Assembly (NCBI RefSeq): GCF_051401765.1
Contig: NW_027480422.1
Span: 28,476,001 to 28,540,000, forward strand
Direction: 5' to 3'
Length of the DNA stretch: 64,000 nucleotides
Origin: Calliopsis andreniformis
Lineage: Eukaryota > Arthropoda > Insecta > Hymenoptera > Andrenidae
Position 1 is the stretch's first letter. Each line of letters starts with the position of its first letter. The notes beneath the pieces were generated by a model. It ran no database searches. It saw only the letters and a program-made list of their open reading frames with translations, and was not told the DNA's origin. Made by a program: the position numbers and the translations under genes. Below are positions 38,268 to 50,612 of the stretch, one piece after another.

Positions 38268-41200
38268 TGTATTTTATGCTTCTGGCGTTGACTTCTAAGG
38301 CCCTAACTATTCGATCTGGTAGAGCAACGCCCTAGAGTGTAGCCTAGGTTGCAGGGAACGTAGAAATGACTGTTACTTTCACAATGTTTGCAATTATTAA
38401 TTGTATACGATGGAAAAACTGTTGTATTTATATTGTATTTTATGCTTCTGGCATTGACTTCTAAGATCCTAGCTATTCGATTCGGTGGGGCAACGTCCAA
38501 GAGTGAAGCCTAGGTTGCCCGGAACGTAAAAATGACCGTTACTTTCACAATGCTTGCTATCATTCGTTGTATACGATGGAAAAACTGTTATATTTATATT
38601 GCATTTTATGCTTCTGGCGTTGACTTCTAAGGACGTAGCTATTCGATGTGGTGGAGCAACGCCCTAGAGTGAAGCCTAGGTTGCACGGAACGTAGAAATA
38701 TACATAACTTTCACACTGGTTGCAATTATTCCTTTTATACAATGGAAAAATTGTTCTATTAATTTTGTATTTTATGCTTCGGCCGTTGTCTTCTAAGGAC
38801 GTAGCTATTCGATGTGGTGGAGCAACGCCCTAGAGTGAAGCCTAGGTTGCACGGAACGTAGAAATGACCATAACATTCACACTGGTTGCAATTATTCATG
38901 CTATACGGTGGAAAATCTGTTGCATTTTTATTGTATTTTCTGCATCTGGCTTTGACTTCTATGGTCCTAGCTATTCGATCTGGACTGGCAACGTCCAAGC
39001 GTGAAGCCTATGTTGTCCGGAACGTAGAAATGACCATGACTTTCACACTGGTTGCAATTACTCGTTTTATACAATGGAATAGCTGGTGTATTTATATTGT
39101 GTTTTATGACTCTGGCGTTGACTTCTAAGGCCGTAGCTATTCGACGTGGTGGAGCAACGCCCGAGAGTGAAGCCTAGGTTGCCCGGAACGTAGAAATGGC
39201 CATACATTTCACACTCGTGCAATTATTCGTTTTAGACGATGCAAAAGCTATTGTATTTATTTTGTATTTTATGCCTCTGCCGTTGCCTTCTTAGGCTCTA
39301 ACGATTCGATCTGGTGGACCAACGCCCCAGAGTGAAGCCTAGGCCTCCCGGAGCGTAGAAATGGGCATTACTTTCGCACTGGATGCATTTATTCCTGTTA
39401 TACGATGAAAAAACTGATGCATTTTTATTGTATTTTCTGCATCTGGCTTTGACTTCTAAGGCCGTAGCTATTCGATGTGGTGGAGCAACGCCCGAGAGTG
39501 AAGCCTAGGTTGCCCGGAACGTAGAAATGACCAGAACTTTCACACAGGTTGCTATAATTCGTTTTATACGATGGAAGAATTGCTGTACTTATATTGTATT
39601 TTATGCATCTTGCGTTGACTTCTAAGGCCGTAGCTATTCGGTGTGGTGGAGCAACGCCCAAGAGTGAAGCCTAGGTTGCCCGGAACGTAGAAGCGACCAT
39701 TACTTTCAGACTGTTTGCGATTATTCATTTTATACGATGGAAAAGCTGTTGCATTTATATTGTATCTTATGCTTCTGGAGTAGACTTCTAAAGCCGTAGC
39801 TATTCGATGTGGTGGAGCAACGCCCAAGAGTGAAGCCTAGGTTGCAGGGAACGTAGAAATGACCATAGCTTTCACACTGGTTGCAATTATTCGTTTTATA
39901 CATTGGAAAAACAGTTCTATTTATTTTGTATTTTATGCTTCGGGCGTTGACTTCCAAGGCCCTAACTATTCGATCTGGTGGAGCAACGCTCTAGAGCGAA
40001 GCCTAGGTTGCCCGGAACGTAGAAATGACCTTGACTTTCACACTTTTGCAAATATACATTATATACGGTGGAAAATGTGTTGTATTTATATTGTATTTTA
40101 TGCTTCAGGCGTTGACTTCTTAGGCCCTAGCTATTCGATCTGGTGGAGCAACGCCCTAGAGTGAAGCCTAGGTTGCACGGAACGTAGAAATGACCATCTC
40201 TTTCACACTGGTTGCAATTATTCCTGTTATACGATGAAAAGCTGTTGTATTTATATTGTATTTTATGCTTCTGGCGTTGACTTCTTAGGCCCTAGCTATT
40301 CGATCTGGTGGAGCAACGCCCTAGAGTGAAGCCTAGGTTGCACGGAACGTAGAAATGACCATCTCTTTCACACTGGTTGCAATTATTCCTGTTATACGAT
40401 GAAAAGCTGTTGTATTTATATTGTATTTTATGCTTCTGGCGTTGACTTGTAAGGTCCTATCTATTCGATCTCGTGAGGCAACGTCCAAGAGTGAAGCCTG
40501 TGTTGCCCGAAACGTAGAAATGACCATTACCTTCATACTGGTTGCAATTGTTCCTGTTATACGATGGAAAGACTGTTGTATTTTTATTGTATTTTATGCT
40601 TCTGGCGTTGACTTCAGAGGCCCTAGCTATTCGGTCTGGTCGAGCAACGCCCTAGAGTGAAGCCTAGGTTGCCCGTAACGTAGAAATGACCGTTACATTC
40701 ACAATGTTTGCAATCATTCATTGTATACGATGGAAAAACTGTTGTATCTATATTGTATTTTATGCTCCTGGCGTTGACTTGTTAGGCCCTAACTATTCGA
40801 ACTGGTGGAACAACGCCCTAGAGAGAAGCCTAGATTGACCGGTACGTAGAAATGACCATTACCTTCAGGCTTGTTGCAATTATTCATTTTATACAATGGA
40901 AAAACTGTTGTATTTATATTGTATTCTCTGCTTCTGGCGTTGACTTCTAAGGTACTAGCTATTCGATCTCGTGGAGCAACGTCCAAGAGTGAAGCCTATG
41001 TTGCCAGGAACGTAGAAATGACCATTACTTTCACACTAGTTGCAATTATTCGTTTTGTACAATGGAAAACCTGTTGTATTTTTATTGTATTTTATGTGCC
41101 TGGCCTTGTTTTTTGTGCCCCTAACTATTCGATCTGGTGGAGCACGCCCTAGACTGAAGCCTAGGTTAACCGGTACGTAGTAATGACCATTACTTTCACA

Positions 41201-42246
41201 CTGGTTGCAATTATTCGTCTTATACTAAGGAAAGGCTGTTGTATTTTTATTGTATTTTATGCTTCAGTAGTTGACTTCTAATGCGCTAGCTATTTGATCT
41301 GGAGGAGCAACGCCCTCGAGTGAAGCTTAGGTTGCCCGGAACGTAGAACAGACCATTACTTTCACACGGGTTGCAATTTTTCCTGTTATACAATGGAAAA
41401 ACTTCTGTATCTATATTGTATTTTATGCTTCCGACGTTGACTTCTACGGCCCTATTTCTTCGGTCCGGTGGAGCAATGCCTCAGAGTTAAGTCAAGGATG
41501 CCCGGAACGTAGAAATGGCTATTACTTTCACACTGGTTGCAATTAATCGTTTTATACGATGGAAAAGCTGTTGTATTTAAATTGTATATTATGCTTCTGG
41601 CGTTGACTTCTTAGGCTCTAACTTTTCGATCTGGTGGAGCAAGGCCCTAGAGTGAAGCCTAGGTTACCCGGAACGTAGATATAATTATAACTTTCACTCG
41701 GGTTGCAATTCTTCGTTTTATACGATGGAAATGCTGTTGTATTTATTTTGTATTTTATGCTTCTGGCGTTGACTTCTTAGGACCTAACTATTCAATCTGA
41801 TGGAGCAACGCCCTGGAGTGAAGCCTAGGTTGCCCGGAACGTGGTAAAGGCCATTACATTCACACTGGTTGCAATTATTCCTATTATACGATGGAAAGGC
41901 TGTTGTATTTTAATTGTATTTTATGCTTCTGGCGTTGACTTCTTAGGCCCTAACTATTCGATCTGGTGGAGGAACGCCCTATAGTGAAGCCTATGCTGCC
42001 CGGAACGTAGTAATGACCGTTACATTCACAATGTTTGCAATTAACCATTTTATACGATGGAAAAACTGGTGTATTTATATTGTATTTTATGCTTCTGGCG
42101 TTGACTTCTAAGGCCGTAGCTATTCGATGTGGTGGAGCAAGGCCCTATAGTGAAGCCTAGGTTGCACGGAACATAGAAATGACCATAACTTTCACACTGG
42201 TTGCTATTATTCGTTTTATATGCTGGAAAAACTGTTGCACTTATAC
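38268..42246 (+). repeat. 24-monomer higher-order repeat (3,979 bp), copy A
   Basis: Every feature from 38268 recurs 3,979 bp on in copy B. Twenty-four monomers of 166 would be 3,984, so the unit carries a net five-base shortening spread over its monomers. I noticed only a handful of substitutions between A and B, for example AACGATTCG (39300) against AACTATTCG and ACCAGAAC (39531) against ACCATAAC. That puts divergence well below 1% over what I compared, while monomers inside the unit differ strongly from each other. An exact doublet of a 165-bp monomer lies near 40120-40449. Confidence 0.92.
40120..40449 (+). repeat. Exact adjacent doublet of a 165 bp monomer inside the 24-monomer HOR
   Basis: Two consecutive monomers look the same over their length: ACCATCTCTTTC occurs at 40194 and 40359, 165 bp apart. 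Both have CGATGAAAAGC where the usual form is CGATGGAAAAGC, accounting for the one missing base. The doublet is kept in copy B (about 44099-44428) but reduced to a single monomer in copy C and in the later partial copy near 51290. Confidence 0.85.
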
Positions 42247-45200
42247 TGTATTTTATGCTTCTGGCGTTGACTTCTAAGGCCCTAACTATTCGATCTGGTA
42301 GAGCAACGCCCTAGAGTGTAGCCTAGGTTGCAGGGAACGTAGAAATGACTGTTACTTTCACAATGTTTGCAATTATTAATTGTATACGATGGAAAAACTG
42401 TTGTATTTATATTGTATTTTATGCTTCTGGCATTGACTTCTAAGATCCTAGCTATTCGATTCGGTGGGGCAACGTCCAAGAGTGAAGCCTAGGTTGCCCG
42501 GAACGTAAAAATGACCGTTACTTTCACAATGCTTGCTATCATTCGTTGTATACGATGGAAAAACTGTTATATTTATATTGCATTTTATGCTTCTGGCGTT
42601 GACTTCTAAGGACGTAGCTATTCGATGTGGTGGAGCAACGCCCTAGAGTGAAGCCTAGGTTGCACGGAACGTAGAAATATACATAACTTTCACACTGGTT
42701 GCAATTATTCCTTTTATACAATGGAAAAATTGTTCTATTAATTTTGTATTTTATGCTTCGGCCGTTGTCTTCTAAGGACGTAGCTATTCGATGTGGTGGA
42801 GCAACGCCCTAGAGTGAAGCCTAGGTTGCACGGAACGTAGAAATGACCATAACATTCACACTGGTTGCAATTATTCATGCTATACGGTGGAAAATCTGTT
42901 GCATTTTTATTGTATTTTCTGCATCTGGCTTTGACTTCTATGGTCCTAGCTATTCGATCTGGACTGGCAACGTCCAAGCGTGAAGCCTATGTTGTCCGGA
43001 ACGTAGAAATGACCATGACTTTCACACTGGTTGCAATTACTCGTTTTATACAATGGAATAGCTGGTGTATTTATATTGTGTTTTATGACTCTGGCGTTGA
43101 CTTCTAAGGCCGTAGCTATTCGACGTGGTGGAGCAACGCCCGAGAGTGAAGCCTAGGTTGCCCGGAACGTAGAAATGGCCATACATTTCACACTCGTGCA
43201 ATTATTCGTTTTAGACGATGCAAAAGCTATTGTATTTATTTTGTATTTTATGCCTCTGCCGTTGCCTTCTTAGGCTCTAACTATTCGATCTGGTGGACCA
43301 ACGCCCCAGAGTGAAGCCTAGGCCTCCCGGAGCGTAGAAATGGGCATTACTTTCGCACTGGATGCATTTATTCCTGTTATACGATGAAAAAACTGATGCA
43401 TTTTTATTGTATTTTCTGCATCTGGCTTTGACTTCTAAGGCCGTAGCTATTCGATGTGGTGGAGCAACGCCCGAGAGTGAAGCCTAGGTTGCCCGGAACG
43501 TAGAAATGACCATAACTTTCACACAGGTTGCTATAATTCGTTTTATACGATGGAAGAATTGCTGTACTTATATTGTATTTTATGCATCTTGCGTTGACTT
43601 CTAAGGCCGTAGCTATTCGGTGTGGTGGAGCAACGCCCAAGAGTGAAGCCTAGGTTGCCCGGAACGTAGAAGCGACCATTACTTTCAGACTGTTTGCGAT
43701 TATTCATTTTATACGATGGAAAAGCTGTTGCATTTATATTGTATCTTATGCTTCTGGAGTAGACTTCTAAAGCCGTAGCTATTCGATGTGGTGGAGCAAC
43801 GCCCAAGAGTGAAGCCTAGGTTGCAGGGAACGTAGAAATGACCATAGCTTTCACACTGGTTGCAATTATTCGTTTTATACATTGGAAAAACAGTTCTATT
43901 TATTTTGTATTTTATGCTTCGGGCGTTGACTTCCAAGGCCCTAACTATTCAATCTGGTGGAGCAACGCTCTAGAGCGAAGCCTAGGTTGCCCGGAACGTA
44001 GAAATGACCTTGACTTTCACACTTTTGCAAATATACATTATATACGGTGGAAAATGTGTTGTATTTATATTGTATTTTATGCTTCAGGCGTTGACTTCTT
44101 AGGCCCTAGCTATTCGATCTGTTGGAGCAACGCCCTAGAGTGAAGCCTAGGTTGCACGGAACGTAGAAATGACCATCTCTTTCACACTGGTTGCAATTAT
44201 TCCTGTTATACGATGAAAAGCTGTTGTATTTATATTGTATTTTATGCTTCTGGCGTTGACTTCTTAGGCCCTAGCTATTCGATCTGGTGGAGCAACGCCC
44301 TAGAGTGAAGCCTAGGTTGCACGGAACGTAGAAATGACCATCTCTTTCACACTGGTTGCAATTATTCCTGTTATACGATGAAAAGCTGTTGTATTTATAT
44401 TGTATTTTATGCTTCTGGCGTTGACTTGTAAGGTCCTATCTATTCGATCTCGTGAGGCAACGTCCAAGAGTGAAGCCTGTGTTGCCCGAAACGTAGAAAT
44501 GACCATTACCTTCATACTGGTTGCAATTGTTCCTGTTATACGATGGAAAGACTGTTGTATTTTTATTGTATTTTATGCTTCTGGCGTTGACTTCAGAGGC
44601 CCTAGCTATTCGGTCTGGTCGAGCAACGCCCTAGAGTGAAGCCTAGGTTGCCCGTAACGTAGAAATGACCGTTACATTCACAATGTTTGCAATCATTCAT
44701 TGTATACGATGGAAAAACTGTTGTATCTATATTGTATTTTATGCTCCTGGCGTTGACTTGTTAGGCCCTAACTATTCGAACTGGTGGAACAACGCCCTAG
44801 AGAGAAGCCTAGATTGACCGGTACGTAGAAATGACCATTACCTTCAGGCTTGTTGCAATTATTCATTTTATACAATGGAAAAACTGTTGTATTTATATTG
44901 TATTCTCTGCTTCTGGCGTTGACTTCTAAGGTACTAGCTATTCGATCTCGTGGAGCAACGTCCAAGAGTGAAGCCTATGTTGCCAGGAACGTAGAAATGA
45001 CCATTACTTTCACACTAGTTGCAATTATTCGTTTTGTACAATGGAAAACCTGTTGTATTTTTATTGTATTTTATGTGCCTGGCCTTGTTTTTTGTGCCCC
45101 TAACTATTCGATCTGGTGGAGCACGCCCTAGACTGAAGCCTAGGTTAACCGGTACGTAGTAATGACCATTACTTTCACACTGGTTGCAATTATTCGTCTT

Positions 45201-46225
45201 ATACTAAGGAAAGGCTGTTGTATTTTTATTGTATTTTATGCTTCAGTAGTTGACTTCTAATGCGCTAGCTATTTGATCTGGAGGAGCAACGCCCTCGAGT
45301 GAAGCTTAGGTTGCCCGGAACGTAGAACAGACCATTACTTTCACACGGGTTGCAATTTTTCCTGTTATACAATGGAAAAACTTCTGTATCTATATTGTAT
45401 TTTATGCTTCCGACGTTGACTTCTACGGCCCTATTTCTTCGGTCCGGTGGAGCAATGCCTCAGAGTTAAGTCAAGGATGCCCGGAACGTAGAAATGGCTA
45501 TTACTTTCACACTGGTTGCAATTAATCGTTTTATACGATGGAAAAGCTGTTGTATTTAAATTGTATATTATGCTTCTGGCGTTGACTTCTTAGGCTCTAA
45601 CTTTTCGATCTGGTGGAGCAAGGCCCTAGAGTGAAGCCTAGGTTACCCGGAACGTAGATATAATTATAACTTTCACTCGGGTTGCAATTCTTCGTTTTAT
45701 ACGATGGAAATGCTGTTGTATTTATTTTGTATTTTATGCTTCTGGCGTTGACTTCTTAGGACCTAACTATTCAATCTGATGGAGCAACGCCCTGGAGTGA
45801 AGCCTAGGTTGCCCGGAACGTGGTAAAGGCCATTACATTCACACTGGTTGCAATTATTCCTATTATACGATGGAAAGGCTGTTGTATTTTAATTGTATTT
45901 TATGCTTCTGGCGTTGACTTCTTAGGCCCTAACTATTCGATCTGGTGGAGGAACGCCCTATAGTGAAGCCTATGCTGCCCGGAACGTAGTAATGACCGTT
46001 ACATTCACAATGTTTGCAATTAACCATTTTATACGATGGAAAAACTGGTGTATTTATATTGTATTTTATGCTTCTGGCGTTGACTTCTAAGGCCGTAGCT
46101 ATTCGATGTGGTGGAGCAAGGCCCTATAGTGAAGCCTAGGTTGCACGGAACATAGAAATGACCATAACTTTCACACTGGTTGCTATTATTCGTTTTGTAT
46201 GCTGGAAAAACTGTTGCACTTATAC
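42247..46225 (+). repeat. 24-monomer higher-order repeat (3,979 bp), copy B
   Basis: Copy B follows A without a gap and is followed by C without a gap. It shares the 165-bp doublet with A. Its private changes include CAATCTGG at 43950 for CGATCTGG and TGTTGGAGC at 44119 for TGGTGGAGC. The A/B/C arrangement is a true tandem higher-order array of the alpha-satellite kind, though the monomer sequence is unrelated as far as I can judge by eye. Confidence 0.92.
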
Positions 46226-48558
46226 TGTATTTTATGCTTCTGGCGTTGACTTCTAAGGCCCTAACTATTCGATCTGGTAGAGCAACGCCCTAGAGTGTAG
46301 CCTAGGTTGCAGGGAACGTAGAAATGACTGTTACTTTCACAATGTTTGCAATTATTAATTGTATACGATGGAAAAACTGTTGTATTTATATTGTATTTTA
46401 TGCTTCTGGCATTGACTTCTAAGATCCTAGCTATTCGATTCGGTGGGGCAACGTCCAAGAGTGAAGCCTAGGTTGCCCGGAACGTAAAAATGACCGTTAC
46501 TTTCACAATGCTTGCTATCATTCGTTGTATACGATGGAAAAACTGTTATATTTATATTGCATTTTATGCTTCTGGCGTTGACTTCTAAGGACGTAGCTAT
46601 TCGATGTGGTGGAGCAACGCCCTAGAGTGAAGCCTAGGTTGCACGGAACGTAGAAATATACATAACTTTCACACTGGTTGCAATTATTCCTTTTATACAA
46701 TGGAAAAATTGTTCTATTAATTTTGTATTTTATGCTTCGGCCGTTGTCTTCTAAGGACGTAGCTATTCGATGTGGTGGAGCAACGCCCTAGAGTGAAGCC
46801 TAGGTTGCACGGAACGTAGAAATGACCATAACTTTCACACTGGTTGCAATTATTCATGCTATACGGTGGAAAATCTGTTGCATTTTTATTGTATTTTCTG
46901 CATCTGGCTTTGACTTCTATGGTCCTAGCTATTCGATCTGGACTGGCAACGTCCAAGCGTGAAGCCTATGTTGTCCGGAACGTAGAAATGACCATGACTT
47001 TCACACTGGTTGCAATTACTCGTTTTATACAATGGAATAGCTGGTGTATTTATATTGTGTTTTATGACTCTGGCGTTGACTTCTAAGGCCGTAGCTATTC
47101 GACGTGGTGGAGCAACGCCCGAGAGTGAAGCCTAGGTTGCCCGGAACGTAGAAATGGCCATACATTTCACACTCGTGCAATTATTCGTTTTAGACGATGC
47201 AAAAGCTATTGTATTTATTTTGTATTTTATGCCTCTGCCGTTGCCTTCTTAGGCTCTAACTATTCGATCTGGTGGACCAACGCCCCAGAGTGAAGCCTAG
47301 GCCTCCCGGAGCGTAGAAATGGCCATTACTTTCGCACTGGATGCATTTATTCCTGTTATACGATGAAAAAACTGATGCATTTTTATTGTATTTTCTGCAT
47401 CTGGCTTTGACTTCTAAGGCCGTAGCTATTCGATGTGGTGGAGCAACGCCCGAGAGTGAAGCCTAGGTTGCCCGGAACGTAGAAATGACCATAACTTTCA
47501 CACAGGTTGCTATAATTCGTTTTATACGATGGAAGAATTGCTGTACTTATATTGTATTTTATGCATCTTGCGTTGACTTCTAAGGCCGTAGCTATTCGGT
47601 GTGGTGGAGCAACGCCCAAGAGTGAAGCCTAGGTTGCCCGGAACGTAGAAGCGACCATTACTTTCAGACTGTTTGCGATTATTCATTTTATACGATGGAA
47701 AAGCTGTTGCATTTATATTGTATCTTATGCTTCTGGAGTAGACTTCTAAAGCCGTAGCTATTCGATGTGGTGGAGCAACGCCCAAGAGTGAAGCCTAGGT
47801 TGCAGGGAACGTAGAAATGACCATAGCTTTCACACTGGTTGCAATTATTCGTTTTATACATTGGAAAAACAGTTCTATTTATTTTGTATTTTATGCTTCG
47901 GGCGTTGACTTCCAAGGCCCTAACTATTCGATCTGGTGGAGCAACGCTCTAGAGCGAAGCCTAGGTTGCCCGGAACGTAGAAATGACCTTGACTTTCACA
48001 CTTTTGCAAATATACATTATATACGGTGGAAAATGTGTTGTATTTATATTGTATTTTATGCTTCAGGCGTTGACTTCTTAGGCCCTAGCTATTCGATCTG
48101 GTGGAGCAACGCCCTAGAGTGAAGCCTAGGTTGCACGGAACGTAGAAATGACCATCTCTTTCACACTGGTTGCAATTATTCCTGTTATACGATGAAAAGC
48201 TGTTGTATTTATATTGTATTTTATGCTTCTGGCGTTGACTTGTAAGGTCCTATCTATTCGATCTCGTGAGGCAACGTCCAAGAGTGAAGCCTGTGTTGCC
48301 CGAAACGTAGAAATGACCATTACCTTCATACTGGTTGCAATTGTTCCTGTTATACGATGGAAAGACTGTTGTATTTTTATTGTATTTTATGCTTCTGGCG
48401 TTGACTTCTGAGGCCCTAGCTATTCGGTCTGGTCGAGCAACGCCCTAGAGTGAAGCCTAGGTTGCCCGTAACGTAGAAATGACCGTTACATTCACAATGT
48501 TTGCAATCATTCATTGTATACGATGGAAAAACTGTTGTATCTATATTGTATTTTATGC
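46226..48558 (+). repeat. 24-monomer higher-order repeat, copy C, truncated and one monomer short
   Basis: Copy C matches B at 3,979 bp up to the doublet and at 3,814 bp after it, a loss of one 165-bp monomer. Homology stops at 48559, where B reads ATGCTCCTGGCG and this copy reads ATGCTTCGGCCGTTGTC. That new sequence is the same as at about 46732 inside copy C itself, so the array jumps back to an earlier register. About ten of 24 monomers are missing at the end. Confidence 0.88.
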
Positions 48559-50612
48559 TTCGGCCGTTGTCTTCTAAGGACGTAGCTATTCGATGTGGTG
48601 GAGCTACGCCCTAGAGTGAAGCCCAGGTTGCCCGGAACGCAGTAATGACCGTTACATTCACTCTGGTTGTAATTATTCCTGTTATACGGTGGAAAAACTA
48701 TTGTATCTATATTGTATTTTATGCTTCTGGCGTTGACTGCTAAGGCCGTAGCTATTCGATGTGGTGGAGCAACGCCCTAGAGTGAAGCCTACGTTGCGCG
48801 GAACGTAGAAATGACCATCTCTTTCACACTGGTTGCAATTATTCCTGTTATACGATGGAAAAGCTGTTGTATTTATATTGTATTTTATGCTTCTGGCGCT
48901 GACTTGTAAGATCCTATCTATTCGATCGCGTGAGACAACGTCCGAGAGTGAAGCCTATGTTGCCCGAAACGTATAAATGACCATCACCTTCATACTGGTT
49001 GCAATTATTCCTGTTATGCGATGGAAAGACTGTTGTATTTTTATTGTATTTTATGCTTCTGGCGATGACTTCTAAGGCCCTAGCTATTCGATCTGGTGGA
49101 GCAACGCCCTAGAGTGAAGCCTAGGTTGCCCGAAACGTAGAAATGACCATAGCTTTCACACTGGTTGCAATTATTCGTTTTATACAATGGAAAAACTGTT
49201 CCATTTATTTTGTATTTTATGCTTCGGGCGTTGACTTCTAAGGCCCTAACTATTCGAGCTGGTGGAGGAACGCCCTAGAGTGAAGCCTAGGTTGCCCGGA
49301 ACGTAGAAATGACCATTACTTTCACACTGTTTGCACTTATTCATTTTATACGATGGAAAAACTGTTGTACTTATGTTGTATTTTATTCCTCTGGCGTTGA
49401 GTGCAAAGTCCCTAGCTATTCGATCTGGTGGAGCAACGCCCTAGAGTGTAGCCTAGGTTACCCGGAACGTAGAAATGACCTGTACCTTCACACAGGTTGC
49501 AGTTATTTCTTTTCTACGATGGAAAAACTGATGCATTTTTATTGTATTTAATGATTCTGGCGTTGTATTCAAAGTCCCTAACTATTCGATCTGGTGAAGC
49601 AACGCCCTAGAGTTGAGCCTAGGTTGCCCGTAACGTAGAAATGACAATAACTTTCACACTGGTTGCAATTATTCGTTTTATGCGATGGAAAGGCTGTTGT
49701 ATTTATATTGTACTTTTTGCTTCCGGCGTTGACTTCTAAGGCCGTATGTATTCGATCTGGTGGAGCAATGCCACAGAGTTAAGTCTAGGATAACCGGAAC
49801 GTAGAAATGGCCATTACTTTCACACTGGTTGCAATTATTCGTTTTAGACGTTGGAAAAACTATTGTACATATATCGTATTTTATGCTTCTGGCGGTGACT
49901 TCATAGGCCGTAACTATTCGATCTGGTGGAACAACGCCCTAGAGTGAAGCCTAGGTTGCCCGGGTCGTAGAAATGACCATAACTTTCATACAGGTTGCTA
50001 TTATTCGTTTTATACGATGGAAAAACTGCTGTACTTATATTGTATTTTATGCTTCTGCCGTTGACTTCTGAGGACCTAACTATTCGATCTGGTGGATGAA
50101 CGCCCTAGAGTGAAGCCTAGGTTGCTCGGAACGTAAAAATGACCATCACCTCCACACTGGTTGCAATTATTCCTGTTATACAATGGAAAAGCTGTTGTAC
50201 TTTTATTGCATTTTATGGTTCGCCCGTTGACTTCTAAGGCCTTAATTATTCGATCTGGTGGAGCAACGCCCTACAGCGAAGCCTAGGTTGCCCGGAACGT
50301 AGAAATGACCATTACCTTCACACTGTCTGTGATTATTCATTTTATACGATGGAAAAACTGTTGTACTTATGATGCATTTTATTCTTCTGGCGTTGAATTC
50401 TAAGTCCCTAGCTATTCGATCTGGTGGAGCAACGCCATAGAGTGAAGCGTAGGTTACCCGGAACGTAGAAATGACCAGTACTTTCACACTGGTTGCAGTT
50501 ATTCCTCTTATACAATGGAAAAACTGTTATATTTTTATTGTATTTTATGCTCCTGGCGTTGTATTCCAAGCCCTTAACTATTCGATCTGGTGGCGCAACG
50601 CCCTAGAGTGAG
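47461..50612 (+). repeat. 19-monomer unit (3,152 bp), first copy, overlapping HOR copy C
   Basis: Bases 47461-49440 recur at 50613-52592 with an offset of 3,152 bp (19 monomers less 2). The first 1.1 kb of this unit is the end of 24-monomer copy C, so a new higher-order unit has been founded across the boundary of an older one. The remaining part, 49441-50612, is not in the second copy. Small differences include TTCGGCCGTTGTC at 48559 against TTCTGGCGTTGAC at 51711. Confidence 0.85.

Noticed and set aside
39859..40164. A 101-codon open frame, repeated exactly in each HOR copy (43838, 47817, 50969), and other 60-108 codon frames
   Set aside because: They are translations of the satellite. The same peptide pieces appear in different order in every domain and on both strands, the frame shifts by one base each monomer, and no frame crosses more than about two monomers. 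Conservation between copies follows from DNA duplication.
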